From an uncultured Victivallis sp. (GTDB lineage: Bacteria > Verrucomicrobiota > Lentisphaeria > Victivallales > Victivallaceae): a stretch of 64,000 nucleotides of DNA. The stretch spans positions 1-64,000 of the forward strand of contig CALXOE010000001.1 of assembly GCA_944389935.1 (NCBI GenBank), in the 5' to 3' direction. Below, piece after piece: positions 53,118 through 64,000 of the stretch (position 1 is the stretch's first letter; each line of letters starts with the position of its first letter). The notes under the pieces were generated by a model, which did not search any database, was not told where the DNA came from, and was given only the letters and a program-made list of their open reading frames with translations. The position numbers and the translations under genes are program-made.

Positions 53118-53145
53118 ATATTACGCCAAAATCGTCCTTAGTCAA
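53118..53145 (-). promoter_or_regulatory. Promoter for the HU-family gene
   Basis: TTGACT (53140-53145), 16 bp, TAATAT (53118-53123) on the minus strand, about 64 nt before the ATG at 53054. Confidence 0.6.
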
Positions 53146-53172
53146 TATCTCCGCAGGAAAAAAGCAGTTTTT

Positions 53173-55538
<2,366 letters not shown>

Positions 55539-55621
55539 TCAAGATCAAAAAATACAGATGAACAAGGAATTAATATACACCATGTCCGGGTGAAATTTCA
55601 AGCCGCCCGCCGAACTTCCGT

Positions 55622-56167
55622 TCAGGCGTTTACGAACATCGCCGCATAAAGCGCATCGGTCTCCGCCCCGAGCGCGCCCGCAAGCACTTTTGCAAAGGCG
55701 AAAACCGCCCCCGGCCCTTTGCCGGTGACGATCCGTCCGTCCTGCACGGCCATTGCCGAGTCATAACGGTATCCGGCGGGGAGGTATTCATCCAATCCCG
55801 GATACATCGTGAATTTTTTCCCCTCGAGCAATCCCGCTTTTGCGAGCACCATCGGCGCGGCGCAGATCGCCGAGACGATCTTCCCGCCCCGCTCCATCGC
55901 GCGCACGAAGTCGAGCACCGCGGCAGATTCATACATTGCAAGAGCTCCCCCCATGCCGCCGGGCAGAAACACCGCGTCGAACTCCTCCGGAGCGCACTCC
56001 GCAAGCAGCCGCTCCGCTTTCAGCCCGAAACCATGCGCACCGGTTACGTCGAGTCCGGCCAGTCCCGCCACGGTCACCTCGAACGACAGGCGGCGCAGCA
56101 CGTCCCCCACCGCAATGAATTCCGTCTCCTCCGCACCATCGGCGAGAATAATCACAATCTTCTTCAT
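55622..56167 (-). CDS. DJ-1/PfpI family protein (YajL-like), 181 aa
   Basis: Class I glutamine-amidotransferase-like fold. The nucleophile elbow has Cys102 in VSAICAAPMVLAKAG, with the partner Glu in ADGAEETEFIA near the N-terminus, and LPGGMGGA. These fit the DJ-1 (protein/nucleotide deglycase or chaperone) subgroup. Single gene, divergent from the Xer recombinase gene. Confidence 0.92.
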   Translation of the reverse strand: MKKIVIILADGAEETEFIAVGDVLRRLSFEVTVAGLAGLDVTGAHGFGLKAERLLAECAPEEFDAVFLPGGMGGALAMYESAAVLDFVRAMERGGKIVSAICAAPMVLAKAGLLEGKKFTMYPGLDEYLPAGYRYDSAMAVQDGRIVTGKGPGAVFAFAKVLAGALGAETDALYAAMFVNA

Positions 56168-56176
56168 AAAACCTCC

Positions 56177-56205
56177 TTGACGATCGCTCCTTTTCAGAGT
56201 AGATT
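56177..56205 (+). promoter_or_regulatory. Candidate promoter for the Xer recombinase
   Basis: TTGACG (56177-56182), 17 bp, TAGATT (56200-56205) on the plus strand, 50 nt before the xer ATG. The -10 is weak. Confidence 0.4.
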
Positions 56206-56255
56206 ATAGTCCGGTAACGCCGATACTATAACACCTCCGGCGCGATCCGGCAATC

Positions 56256-57155
56256 ATGTTTGAACGCGATTTCCAAGAATTTCTGAGATACCTGACCATC
56301 GAGCGCGGGCTCTCCCCGAATACGGCGGACGCCTACCGCCGCGATCTTGAGGATTTCGCCTCCTGGCTCGCCGACCGCGGCATCGACTCCTGCCGCGCCG
56401 TGAAACGGGAGATGATCGTCGACTATCTTGAGAACAGCCTCTCCGAACGGGCGATGGAACCCGCGACGATCGCACGGCGGCTCGTCGCGATCAAGATGTT
56501 CTTCCGTCATCTCGAGGAAGAGGAGCTCATTCCGACCGATCCCGCCGCCGTGATCGAGTCCCCGAAACTCTGGCGCGCACTGCCGGAATTTCTCTCGATC
56601 GAGGAGGTCGACGCTTTTCTCGAAGCGTGGCCCGCGGACGACGACCCGCTCAACCTGCGCAACCGCACCATGCTTGAACTGCTTTACGCCTCCGGTCTGC
56701 GTGTCTCGGAACTTACGACATTGCCGCTCACCGCGCCCGATTTCGACAACCGGACCATGCGCGTCACCGGCAAAGGCGAAAAAACCCGCATCGTCCCGGT
56801 CGGGGAAACCGCGCTCGAACTGCTTCAACGGTATCTGCGCGAAGCCCGCCCGTTCCTCGCGGAAAAAAATCCGTCCTCCCCCTACGTGTTTCTCTCCCAC
56901 AACGGACGCAGACTCAATCGCGAACGGATCTGGGGCATCGTCAAAGAGGCGGCCGTACGCGCCGGAATCCATAAGAACATCCACCCGCACACGCTGCGCC
57001 ACTCGTTTGCAAGCCATCTGCTCGCAAACGGCGCGGATCTGCGCGTCATTCAGGAGATGCTCGGGCACGCCGACATCGCCACGACCGAAATCTACACCCA
57101 CGTCGACGCCAACCGCCTGCGCGAAGTTCACCGCAAATTCCACCCCCGCGGTTGA
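56256..57155 (+). CDS. xerD: Tyrosine recombinase XerC/XerD, 299 aa
   Basis: Resolves chromosome dimers at dif. N-terminal SAM-like domain (about 1-90, FERDFQEFLRYLTIERGLS) and catalytic domain with all active residues: Arg149 (SGLRVSEL), Lys173 (TGKGEKTR), His245/Arg248 (HPHTLRHSFASH), His271 (LGHADI) and Tyr280 (TTEIYTHV). Length and LGHADIATTEIYTHV favour a housekeeping XerD/XerC rather than a phage integrase; which of the two is not certain. No dif site was recognised nearby. Confidence 0.93.
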   Translation: MFERDFQEFLRYLTIERGLSPNTADAYRRDLEDFASWLADRGIDSCRAVKREMIVDYLENSLSERAMEPATIARRLVAIKMFFRHLEEEELIPTDPAAVIESPKLWRALPEFLSIEEVDAFLEAWPADDDPLNLRNRTMLELLYASGLRVSELTTLPLTAPDFDNRTMRVTGKGEKTRIVPVGETALELLQRYLREARPFLAEKNPSSPYVFLSHNGRRLNRERIWGIVKEAAVRAGIHKNIHPHTLRHSFASHLLANGADLRVIQEMLGHADIATTEIYTHVDANRLREVHRKFHPRG

Positions 57156-57164
57156 ACAGATCCT

Positions 57165-57178
57165 TAGTTCATGAACTA
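57165..57178. promoter_or_regulatory. Perfect 14-bp palindrome TAGTTCATGAACTA
   Basis: It lies 10 nt after the xer stop and about 50 nt upstream of the LacI-family promoter. It could be an operator half of the cassette regulator or part of a 3' end. No second copy was noticed in the window. Confidence 0.35.
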
Positions 57179-57213
57179 GACGATGAAAAAGCGGTTTCTT
57201 TTCATAAAACGGC

Positions 57214-57252
57214 AAAAGCATTCTTGCTTTTATCGTTCCATTTCATTATACT
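57214..57252 (+). promoter_or_regulatory. Promoter and overlapping operator of the second cassette
   Basis: TTGCTT (57224-57229), 17 bp, TATACT (57247-57252) on the plus strand, 26 nt before the LacI-family ATG. An inverted repeat AAAAGCA-TTCT-TGCTTTT (57214-57231) covers the -35. An operator there would block polymerase, so autoregulation by the LacI-family protein is likely. Operator use is inferred. Confidence 0.55.
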
Positions 57253-57277
57253 TTTAGTGAAAAGACAAGAGGTGGTC

Positions 57278-58381
57278 ATGCAGAAAACGTTTACCATCCG
57301 CGACATCGCCAGCGAGGCGGGAGTCTCGATCGGGACAGTCAGCCGGGTGATGAACCATGCCGGAAATGTGGACTCCGCCCTGCGGGAACGGATTCTCTCG
57401 GTCATGCGGAAAAATCACTACGTTCCGTTGCGCCGTCCGAGGAAGAACTCCCGGAGAAACCTGGCGGAGGGGAGTCGCATTGCCGTCCTCTTCTTCGACG
57501 TGCAGTTCCAGTGGGAGGAGTCGTATCACACCCGTTCCTACGGGGCTGGGATCACCGAGGTCTGCACCGCCTGCGGAATTCAGCCGGAGTTCTTCACGCT
57601 GCTCGACTGCCGCGACGATAAACTCTTCCGGCATCTTTCGGAATTCGACGGAATTCTCGTCAAACACAAGTTTCTCCCCGGAGATGAACGGCGACGGCGG
57701 CTCGAGAAGCTCGAGGAGAAACTGCCGATCGTCTGGTTCGGCATCGACGACTTCAACCGCAACGGTTCGAACGTCTGTTTCGACAACCGCGCGGCCGGAG
57801 CTCTCGCCGCCAGAGAACTCATTCAGCGCGGCCACCGCACCATCGCATTCATCTGCACCGATCCCGGCAACGGCATGTTCCGGCAGCGGGAAGAGGGATT
57901 CCGGATCGAGATGGAGGCATGCGGGCTGTGGAATCCGGAACTGCTCTTCATGGAGAAATCTCCGACCATTCAAGCCCTCGAACTCGATCCCGTACCGCCG
58001 CTGCTCGGACAGATTCTCGGGCGGATTCTCGCCCATCCGCAGAAAGTCACGGCCGCCGTCGTCTCGAACGACTGGGGTTGTGTCGGCCTCTACCGCGCCT
58101 GCGCCGAACGCGGTGTCCGAATCCCGGAAGAGCTGAGCATCATCGGATTCGACAATCAGGTCTCCATCTGCTGCAGCCTGAAACCGCCGCTGACCAGCAT
58201 CGACAACCCGCTGGCCGACATCGGCAGATGCGCCATGCTGGACCTGCTTCAGAAGATCGATGCGCGCCGACGGAATCTGACGGTTCCCTCCGGCGTCCGG
58301 ATGCTCTCGGGAGTCCTGGTAGAACGTCAATCGCTCTGTTCATTACCCATACCAATCTTTTCAGAAAGGGCCATGTCATGA
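57278..58381 (+). CDS. LacI-family transcriptional regulator, 367 aa
   Basis: N-terminal HTH ([20 protein letters not shown], about 4-23, then [15 protein letters not shown]) and a PBP1-like effector domain (about 70-360; [45 protein letters not shown]). A longer reading upstream lacks a ribosome site; the ATG at 57278 follows AGAGGTGG. The stop overlaps the pilin ATG (ATGA, 58378-58381). It is the regulator of the second cassette and differs in class from that of the first. Confidence 0.93.
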   Translation: MQKTFTIRDIASEAGVSIGTVSRVMNHAGNVDSALRERILSVMRKNHYVPLRRPRKNSRRNLAEGSRIAVLFFDVQFQWEESYHTRSYGAGITEVCTACGIQPEFFTLLDCRDDKLFRHLSEFDGILVKHKFLPGDERRRRLEKLEEKLPIVWFGIDDFNRNGSNVCFDNRAAGALAARELIQRGHRTIAFICTDPGNGMFRQREEGFRIEMEACGLWNPELLFMEKSPTIQALELDPVPPLLGQILGRILAHPQKVTAAVVSNDWGCVGLYRACAERGVRIPEELSIIGFDNQVSICCSLKPPLTSIDNPLADIGRCAMLDLLQKIDARRRNLTVPSGVRMLSGVLVERQSLCSLPIPIFSERAMS

Positions 58382-59148
58382 TAAAAAGGAATTCATTCAC
58401 ATTGATCGAACTTCTCGTTGTGATTGCGATCATCGCCATCCTCGCGGCCATGCTGCTGCCCGCACTGAACAAAGCGCGCGCGGCGGCGAAGAAATCCAAC
58501 TGTCTCTCCAACCTCGGCCAGATGATGAAAGCACAGATCTTCTACGCGGAAGACAACGGCGGCTACATGGTGACCGTGGCGAAGTACGGCAGCAGCTACG
58601 AGCCGTGGACCGCGCTGCTCTCACGGGAAAAGAGCAACTCCGGACTGCTCTCCACCGGAAACGGCTACATCCCGCTGAAAACCCTCCGCTGCCCCGGCAA
58701 ACCCGAAGACCAGTCGGCCAAAGCCGACGACCTGCACTGGGGAGTGTACGGCTTCGTCAAGGGTCGCAATGACGCCCAGTACCACGATTCCAACATGAAG
58801 AAGCGCAACCGGCTCGGCAACTACTTCCACACCATCGACAGCAACGACAACATGTTCTTCGCGCTGCATCGCATGAAACAGCCGAGCGGGACCTATCTGG
58901 CGGGTGATACCGCCGCCTCTGCGGGCAATCAGAAAGGGCAGTCGTGCTGGGCGTTCTCCCCCTCCTACGCGCTGGATACTCAGACGGTCGGACTCCATCT
59001 CGCCCACGACGAACGGGCCAACGTCGGCGCGGCTGACGGGCACGTCACTTCGATGAACAAGGTGGAACTGAACCGCTGCCCGTTCAATTTCCGCTACATG
59101 CTGTCGCAGGGGCTCGTCCCGGTCACCATCAGCGACGATGTCGATTGA
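58378..59148 (+). CDS. H-x9-DG prepilin-like protein, 256 aa
   Basis: Short leader MIKRNS, then core [20 protein letters not shown] (from Phe7) and [15 protein letters not shown]. The body shares [17 protein letters not shown] and VYGF with the pilin-like protein at 38410-39657 and ends with an exact H-x9-DG ([13 protein letters not shown]). It is translationally coupled to the LacI-family gene and followed by the hydrolase after 24 nt. It is probably exported and membrane- or pilus-anchored with the body outside. A role in binding the substrate glycan is a hypothesis. Confidence 0.88.
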   Translation: MIKRNSFTLIELLVVIAIIAILAAMLLPALNKARAAAKKSNCLSNLGQMMKAQIFYAEDNGGYMVTVAKYGSSYEPWTALLSREKSNSGLLSTGNGYIPLKTLRCPGKPEDQSAKADDLHWGVYGFVKGRNDAQYHDSNMKKRNRLGNYFHTIDSNDNMFFALHRMKQPSGTYLAGDTAASAGNQKGQSCWAFSPSYALDTQTVGLHLAHDERANVGAADGHVTSMNKVELNRCPFNFRYMLSQGLVPVTISDDVD

Positions 59149-59172
59149 TCCACCAACCAGAGGAGAAATGCT

Positions 59173-61038
59173 ATGAAAAACAAAATCCTGGGAAGCCTGG
59201 CCGTCGTTACGGCGGGCGCATCACTGTTCGCGGCACCGGAGGTGATTCACGATCCCTACGGCGTATGCGCCCACGTGAGCCGCGGCGAGTGGCAGTTCGC
59301 CCCGCAGACGTTTCAGAAGATGCACGAGGCCGGCATCAACTATGTGCGCACTGACTTCGACTGGAAATACGCGGAAATCAAACAGGGCACCTGGCAGTAC
59401 AACCAGCTCGACCGGGTGGTCGAACTCGCGAAAAAGGAGAACATCAACGTTCTGCCGATCCTCGATTACGATGTGCCGTGGGCGACTCCGGCGTGGAAAC
59501 ATCTCGATTTGTGGAGCAACTACGTGCGGAATCTCGTGACCCGCTACCCGCTGCTCCGCTACTGGGAGGTCTGGAACGAACAGAACTCCCCCTCGTTCTG
59601 GCACGACACCTCCAGCGGAGAAAATTATGCGAAACTGCTGGAACGCACCTACCGGGAGATCAAGGCGATCAATCCGGAACTCACGGTTCTGTATGGCGGC
59701 ACGGCGGGGGTTCCGCTCCCGTTCATCGAAGCGTCGCTGAAAGCCGGAGCGGGAAAATATTTCGATGTGATGAACATCCATCCGTACCACTGGCGCGGCG
59801 TGCCGGAAATGATGTTTTCCGATCTCACAAGTTTGAAAGCCCTCATGCGGAAATACGGTGTCGGCGAAAAACCGATCTGGATCACGGAAGTGGGCTGGGC
59901 CACGGCACGGCCGCCGCGCTTCTTCGTCGATGTGCTGCCGTCGGTTCTGGCGGAGGCGGGGGTCGATCCGGCGGCGGGAGCCGTTGCGGTCGTGAATGAT
60001 CCGGAACTCGGGTTCTTTGAAGCGCCGAATTTCAACGCGGACTTCAATCTCGGCATGTTCCGCAAGGTTGAACGCATCCGGCTGAAAGATCTGAAATCAC
60101 TGGACGTGAAGCGGTTCCCGGTTCTGGTTCCCTCCACATCCGAGGAGTTCCCGATGAGCTATCTTCCGGATGTGATCGACTACGTGAAGCGCGGCGGCAC
60201 GCTTCTGCTGCCGACCGGACTGCCGTTCTATCATGATTACCAGATGGACGGCAAAGGGAGCGGCAAAAACGTGCAGGTCAATGACAAATACCTGAAACAT
60301 CTCCACATCGCCTGGGAGACCTGGTGGGTCAAAAACAGCGTCCCCCAGCAGGAGAAATGGCAGAAACCCGCATCCCGCTTCGCCGGGAAATTCAAGGTCG
60401 ATTTCAAGCCGACCGGCCGGTTCCTGACCGACGCCAACCTGAAGAAAGGCGACGAATTTATCCCGGTGATCGAAGCCGGTACCGACGACTACCGGGGAAC
60501 GATCTGCGCGCTCTACAAGCTCAACAGTGATCTCAAAGGGAACATCATCGTCTACTCGGGACTCGGCGTCACTGATTCCACCACGGAAAAGCGGCAGGCG
60601 GAAATGCTGCCGCGCACCTATCTCATCGCGCTGGCGAACGGAGTTGAACGGATCTTCTGGTACAACTTCCGCGCGGGGGAGTGGAAGCCGGATGAACGCG
60701 AACACCACTTTGGAATCGTCCACGCGGACTTCTCGCCGAAACCCGCGTTCCACGCTTACAAGACGCTGACCACGCTCTGCCCGTCGGGTTCGACCGTTCC
60801 GGAAATTTCAGTTCACGGCAAGAGCTATCTCGCGAACTGGAAACGGCCGGACGGCGTGAAAGTCTGGGCCGTCTGGACGGCGGATTTCCATCAGAAGCTC
60901 TCCATGCGGATCAAAGGAAACGCCGAGGCGATGAATCACCTCGGCGAGAAACAGCCGGTCCCCGGAAAAGAGTTCACCGCCACGCCGTCGATCCTCTATC
61001 TGGTCGGCCCCGAGTCGGTCACGGTCGACGCGCGCTGA
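59173..61038 (+). CDS. Secreted glycoside hydrolase, clan GH-A (GH39/GH5-like), 621 aa
   Basis: Signal peptide MKNKILGSLAVVTAGASLFA. The catalytic barrel has Glu136 (YWEVWNEQNS) as likely acid/base and Glu239 (IWITEVGWA) as nucleophile. The whole protein aligns with the hydrolase at 35478-37352, including FDVMNIHPYHWRGVPE, RGGTLLLP and the C-terminal LYLVGPESV. The two differ after the acid/base (NEP versus NEQ), so specificity may differ. Start ATG 59173 follows AGAGGAG. Last gene of the second cassette, closed by a strong terminator. Confidence 0.88.
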   Translation: MKNKILGSLAVVTAGASLFAAPEVIHDPYGVCAHVSRGEWQFAPQTFQKMHEAGINYVRTDFDWKYAEIKQGTWQYNQLDRVVELAKKENINVLPILDYDVPWATPAWKHLDLWSNYVRNLVTRYPLLRYWEVWNEQNSPSFWHDTSSGENYAKLLERTYREIKAINPELTVLYGGTAGVPLPFIEASLKAGAGKYFDVMNIHPYHWRGVPEMMFSDLTSLKALMRKYGVGEKPIWITEVGWATARPPRFFVDVLPSVLAEAGVDPAAGAVAVVNDPELGFFEAPNFNADFNLGMFRKVERIRLKDLKSLDVKRFPVLVPSTSEEFPMSYLPDVIDYVKRGGTLLLPTGLPFYHDYQMDGKGSGKNVQVNDKYLKHLHIAWETWWVKNSVPQQEKWQKPASRFAGKFKVDFKPTGRFLTDANLKKGDEFIPVIEAGTDDYRGTICALYKLNSDLKGNIIVYSGLGVTDSTTEKRQAEMLPRTYLIALANGVERIFWYNFRAGEWKPDEREHHFGIVHADFSPKPAFHAYKTLTTLCPSGSTVPEISVHGKSYLANWKRPDGVKVWAVWTADFHQKLSMRIKGNAEAMNHLGEKQPVPGKEFTATPSILYLVGPESVTVDAR

Positions 61039-61058
61039 GCCTGCCGCCCGTTCTTCTG

Positions 61059-61098
61059 CGGTCCCGCGCCGGAGCAATCCGGTCACGGGACCGTTTTT
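61059..61098 (+). terminator. Intrinsic terminator of the second cassette
   Basis: CGGTCCCG pairs with CGGGACCG (8 bp), enclosing a second stem GCCGGA-GCAA-TCCGGT, followed by five T residues. It lies 20 nt after the hydrolase stop. Confidence 0.9.
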
Positions 61099-61201
61099 CA
61101 TCGTTATGCGGCACGTTCACTTCGCAGGCGGTACTCCCGGGCCTCATCGTCCGTGCACACTTTCCCCGGCAGGTTTCTTTTTTTGGGATTTTATCCGCTG
61201 T

Positions 61202-62806
61202 TCAGCGGCGGCGCAGAACGGCGATGAGTTCCGGAATCTCCGGTGCATGACAGAGGCGGCTTCCCCCGAAGTAGAGCAGCGCAAACAACACCCCCAGAAG
61301 CGCAAACGCAGGCAATTCGCCGACGTAACGGCTCGTCAGATGTTCCCGCAAAACCGGATAGAGCCACATCAGAGCAAATCCCGCAACAAGCGCGAATATG
61401 AGCGAACGCACGAACGTCCACCCGATTCCACGGATGTCCAGCGGAATTCCCTCGTTCCTCAAATGACGCAGCAGAAGCGTGTTGTTCAACATCGACGAGA
61501 GCACCGTCGCCAGTGCGATCCCCCCCTGCCGCAGCGGCCACATGAGCAGCAGATTCAACACCACGTTGCACCCGATCGCCACAAGCGAATAACGCAGCGT
61601 CGTACTCATCATCTTCCGCGCATTGAACGGAGCAAGCAGCACCTTGATCGAGCAGAACGCCGGAATTCCCGCCCCGTAGAAGATCGCAACCATCCGAGCC
61701 GCCTCCAGATCCTCCCGCGTATAGTTTCCGCCGAGACAGAGAATTCGGAGCATCGGCTCCCAGAAGAAAACGACCCCGACCGCCATCGGGACGCAGAGAA
61801 AATAGACGTGCCGCAGACTGAACCCGAGATCGTGTGAAATCTCCGCCAGATCCCCGCGCGCCGCCGCCCGTGACATCGTCGCAGTCAGCACCGATCCGAG
61901 CGCGATCGCGTAAATCCCGATCGGCAGATCGATGATCCGATCCACGTAGTTCAGCGCCGGAACCGCTTTCGGCCCGAGAAAGATCGCGAGCGAACGGTCG
62001 ATCAGAAAACTGATCTGAAGTGCCGCTCCGCCGATCATCCCCGGCAGCACCAGCCGCCAGAGTCTCCCGAGAATGTCACTCTCCCGAAACGCCCTCCAGG
62101 AGAGGGACGGGAACCGCCCCGCCCGCCAGAGCAGCAGCAGCATCAGCACAAGCTGAATCGCCCCGGAGGCGAGAACCAGGTACGACAGCGTCTCGAGAAA
62201 TCCGAACAGATTCGTTCCCGAAATCCCGCGCCGAAACGCCGTATAAAGTCCTCCGATCAGAAAAAAATTCAACAGCAGCGCCCCGAGGGCGGGCAGCACA
62301 AAGATCTTGCGGGTGTTCAGCACCGCACCGATCGCACCAATCAGGCAGATGAAGAACGCATACGGCATCAGAAGCGGCAGAATCGTGAGCGCCAGCTGTA
62401 CGCGCCGGCTCGCCAGCACCCGAGACAGCCTGCCGAACGACTCCTCTCCGGCAAGTTCACGCAGCCCGATCGCACAACCCGCGACCACCGCCACAATCAA
62501 CGCCAGAATCAGCGACAGCACCGAAAAGACAATGCCGAGCTCGCGCCGGACCTGTTCCGGCCCGGCTTTCTCATCGGTCTCGGAGACGAGCGGAATCAGC
62601 GCGGTCCCGAGCGCTCCCTCCCCGAGCAGTCGCCGGAACGTGTTCGGAATCGCGAACGCCAGTCCCCACGCGCTCGCCACGGCGTCGCCGCCGAGCACAC
62701 GCGCCTCGAGCATCACCCGGACCAGACCGAGCAGCCGTGACAGCAGCGTCGCCAGGGAGACTCCGAGCGAACTCTTCAGAATGCCGTGACCGCGATGTGA
62801 ACTCAT
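61202..62806 (-). CDS. murJ: Lipid II flippase MurJ, 534 aa
   Basis: MOP-superfamily flippase needed for peptidoglycan synthesis. About 14 hydrophobic spans. Family motifs: SLGVSLATLLSRLLGLVRVM, FAIPNTFRRLLGEGALGTAL, GPKAVPALNYVDRIIDLPIG and the late LLAPFNARKMMSTTLRYSL. It begins 7 nt after the pdxJ stop, in the same operon. A short hairpin overlaps its own stop. Confidence 0.95.
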   Translation of the reverse strand: MSSHRGHGILKSSLGVSLATLLSRLLGLVRVMLEARVLGGDAVASAWGLAFAIPNTFRRLLGEGALGTALIPLVSETDEKAGPEQVRRELGIVFSVLSLILALIVAVVAGCAIGLRELAGEESFGRLSRVLASRRVQLALTILPLLMPYAFFICLIGAIGAVLNTRKIFVLPALGALLLNFFLIGGLYTAFRRGISGTNLFGFLETLSYLVLASGAIQLVLMLLLLWRAGRFPSLSWRAFRESDILGRLWRLVLPGMIGGAALQISFLIDRSLAIFLGPKAVPALNYVDRIIDLPIGIYAIALGSVLTATMSRAAARGDLAEISHDLGFSLRHVYFLCVPMAVGVVFFWEPMLRILCLGGNYTREDLEAARMVAIFYGAGIPAFCSIKVLLAPFNARKMMSTTLRYSLVAIGCNVVLNLLLMWPLRQGGIALATVLSSMLNNTLLLRHLRNEGIPLDIRGIGWTFVRSLIFALVAGFALMWLYPVLREHLTSRYVGELPAFALLGVLFALLYFGGSRLCHAPEIPELIAVLRRR

Positions 62807-62813
62807 GAATCAA

Positions 62814-63533
62814 CTATTTCGAGTAAGGCTTCATCGCCTCGAGCATTTCGCCGACGGCGCGCTCCATGCCGACCATGATCGCCCGGCCGATGATCGAGTG
62901 ACCGATGTTCAACTCCGAAAGGTGCGGAATCTCGAGGATTCCGGCGATGTTTTCGTAATCGATCCCGTGCCCGGCATTGACCGAAAGTCCGATTTTATGC
63001 GCATGCTCCGCCGCCGCCTTGAGCCGCTCAAGCTCCTGCCGCCGCGCTTCTCCGACCGTATTGGAATAGGTTCCGGTGTGGAGTTCAACATAGTCGGCGC
63101 CGACCTCTTTCGCCGCATCCAGCTGCGCCTCCACCGGATCGATGAAACAGCTCACGACAATCCCGGCCTCATGCAGTTTCTCCACGGCGGCGCGCACCTT
63201 GTCGCGCTGCCCGGCGACGTCCAGTCCTCCCTCCGTAGTCAACTCCTGCCGCTTCTCCGGCACAAGGCAGCTGCTGTGAGGCTTGACCTCGCAGGCGATG
63301 CGCACCATCTCATCGGTGACCGCCATCTCCATATTCAGATTCTTCACACTCTTCGCAAGTTCGCGGATGTCCGCATCCTGGATGTGGCGGCGATCCTCGC
63401 GCAGGTGCGCGGTGATCCCCCATGCGCCCGCCTTCTCCGCGAGAAGCGCCCCCTCCAGCGGATGCGGCGACGCGGCAAGACGCGCCTGGCGCACGGTCGC
63501 AATGTGATCGATATTCACTCCGAGTTTCAACAT
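62814..63533 (-). CDS. pdxJ: Pyridoxine 5'-phosphate synthase, 239 aa
   Basis: Last ring-closing step of the DXP-dependent vitamin B6 pathway. Conserved blocks: LGVNIDHIATVRQAR, GITAHLREDRRHIQD, CLVPEKRQELTTEGGLD, VSCFIDP, ELHTGTYS, VNAGHGIDYEN and LNIGHSIIGRAI. The start overlaps the end of the upstream unidentified gene by 7 nt and murJ follows after 7 nt, giving a tight operon. Confidence 0.97.
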   Translation of the reverse strand: MLKLGVNIDHIATVRQARLAASPHPLEGALLAEKAGAWGITAHLREDRRHIQDADIRELAKSVKNLNMEMAVTDEMVRIACEVKPHSSCLVPEKRQELTTEGGLDVAGQRDKVRAAVEKLHEAGIVVSCFIDPVEAQLDAAKEVGADYVELHTGTYSNTVGEARRQELERLKAAAEHAHKIGLSVNAGHGIDYENIAGILEIPHLSELNIGHSIIGRAIMVGMERAVGEMLEAMKPYSK

Positions 63534-64000
63534 GATTCCTTCTCCCTGATTTCCGGCGGAGCCGCGGCCGCGCGACGGAACTCCTCCGCCAGCGCCGCTA
63601 CGCCGTGAACATCTCCGGTCACAACTCCGAACCGGCGCGGAGAAACGCAGAGCGTGCCCGCATCCTCCGCGAGTTTTCGTATCTCATCAGCACTCCATCC
63701 CCGTCCGGTTTCGGGGTCCGGGTGCAGCACAAAGCAGTCTGAATAAAACCGCAGCGCATGGAGTGTTTCCGCCTCCACCGATCCGGGCGTGCATTCGAGC
63801 GAAAACACCAGACCGGGAAACAACATCTCCCGCAGAAAACGCACATACGCCTCCGCATCCCCGGGCAGACGCAGCGCAATCCGCAACTTCAGGCGGTACT
63901 CGTCGAGAATCCCGAATGTCCCGCGCAGCAACAAGAGCAGCGCCTCGCGATAGCTCCGCTCCGTTTGCATCCGTTCCCAGTCGATCCGCAGTCCGACCTC
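63527..64000 (-). CDS. Unidentified protein, C-terminal part (gene runs off the window)
   Basis: The frame is open from the window edge to a stop at 63527, so only the last 157 residues are seen and the first in-frame ATG (63970) need not be the start. It reads GLRIDWERMQTERSYREALL, then KLRIALRLPGDAEAYVRFLR and ALRFYSDCFVLHPDPETGRG. I do not recognise the family. No membrane span or signal is visible in this part. Its stop overlaps the pdxJ start by 7 nt, so it belongs to the pdxJ-murJ transcript. Confidence 0.7.
   Translation of the reverse strand, partial: EVGLRIDWERMQTERSYREALLLLLRGTFGILDEYRLKLRIALRLPGDAEAYVRFLREMLFPGLVFSLECTPGSVEAETLHALRFYSDCFVLHPDPETGRGWSADEIRKLAEDAGTLCVSPRRFGVVTGDVHGVAALAEEFRRAAAAPPEIREKESC

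Noticed and set aside
56256..57155. Xer recombinase as a phage or integron integrase marking an island
   Set aside because: Length and motifs fit housekeeping XerC/D, and no tRNA, attachment repeat or phage gene flanks it.
61106..61837. Plus-strand open frame after the second hydrolase
   Set aside because: Mostly antisense to murJ and begins after a strong terminator; no ribosome site or family features.

Overview
The window comes from a GC-rich bacterium of the PVC group, most likely a Lentisphaerota (Victivallis-like) organism. Three features point there. The order tRNA-Thr, tuf, rpmG, tRNA-Trp, secE, nusG, rplKAJL, rpoBC resembles the chlamydial arrangement. Prepilin-like proteins with an FTLIELL core and a C-terminal H-x9-DG motif recur (three genes here), and such proteins are abundant in Lentisphaerota and Planctomycetota. 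The ftsA/ftsZ pair is divergent. The phylum is an inference: no rRNA is present.

Layout. 1-13.2 kb: transcription/translation cluster on the minus strand, reading tRNA-Leu(GAG), tRNA-Thr(GGT), tuf, rpmG, tRNA-Trp(CCA), secE, nusG, rplK, rplA, rplJ, rplL, rpoB, rpoC (cut by the window edge), with a structured leader before rplK and a terminator-like attenuator between rplL and rpoB. 13.2-25 kb: minus-strand envelope/division run of an O-antigen-ligase-like protein, a GT-C-like membrane protein, proB, miaB, a glycosyltransferase, ftsA, a degenerate ftsZ and a coupled membrane protein of unknown function. 25-31 kb: a stand-alone pilin-like gene and a three-gene envelope operon (AI-2E-type permease with an extra N-terminal domain, lipoprotein alpha/beta hydrolase, DUF4105 protein). 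31-35 kb: purM, uxaC and purB, then a small VOC protein on the plus strand.

35.4-40.9 kb and 57.2-61.1 kb hold two versions of one cassette: a sugar-responsive type regulator, an H-x9-DG pilin-like protein and a large secreted clan GH-A glycoside hydrolase, with a DUF4838 protein added in the first copy. The two hydrolases are close paralogues and the two pilin-like proteins are homologous. I infer a carbohydrate-use module in which a pilin-like surface protein is co-regulated with a secreted hydrolase. In the first copy the pilin gene carries two in-frame copies of a GC-rich interspersed repeat and a duplicated pilin leader. The same repeat occurs in a tandem group at 46.6-47.25 kb, where one copy is interrupted by a 69-bp hairpin insertion.

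41-57 kb is mostly housekeeping: holA, coaB, gatB, a recO-like gene, a frameshifted SGNH hydrolase, pta-ackA, infA-map-adk-hisS, an HU-type gene, larC-tgt, a DJ-1 family gene and a Xer recombinase. 61.2-64 kb holds murJ, pdxJ and the end of an unidentified gene. Many promoters fit sigma70 boxes with a 16-17 bp spacer, and ATGA-type overlaps between neighbours are common. No CRISPR array, rRNA, prophage or transposase gene was seen.
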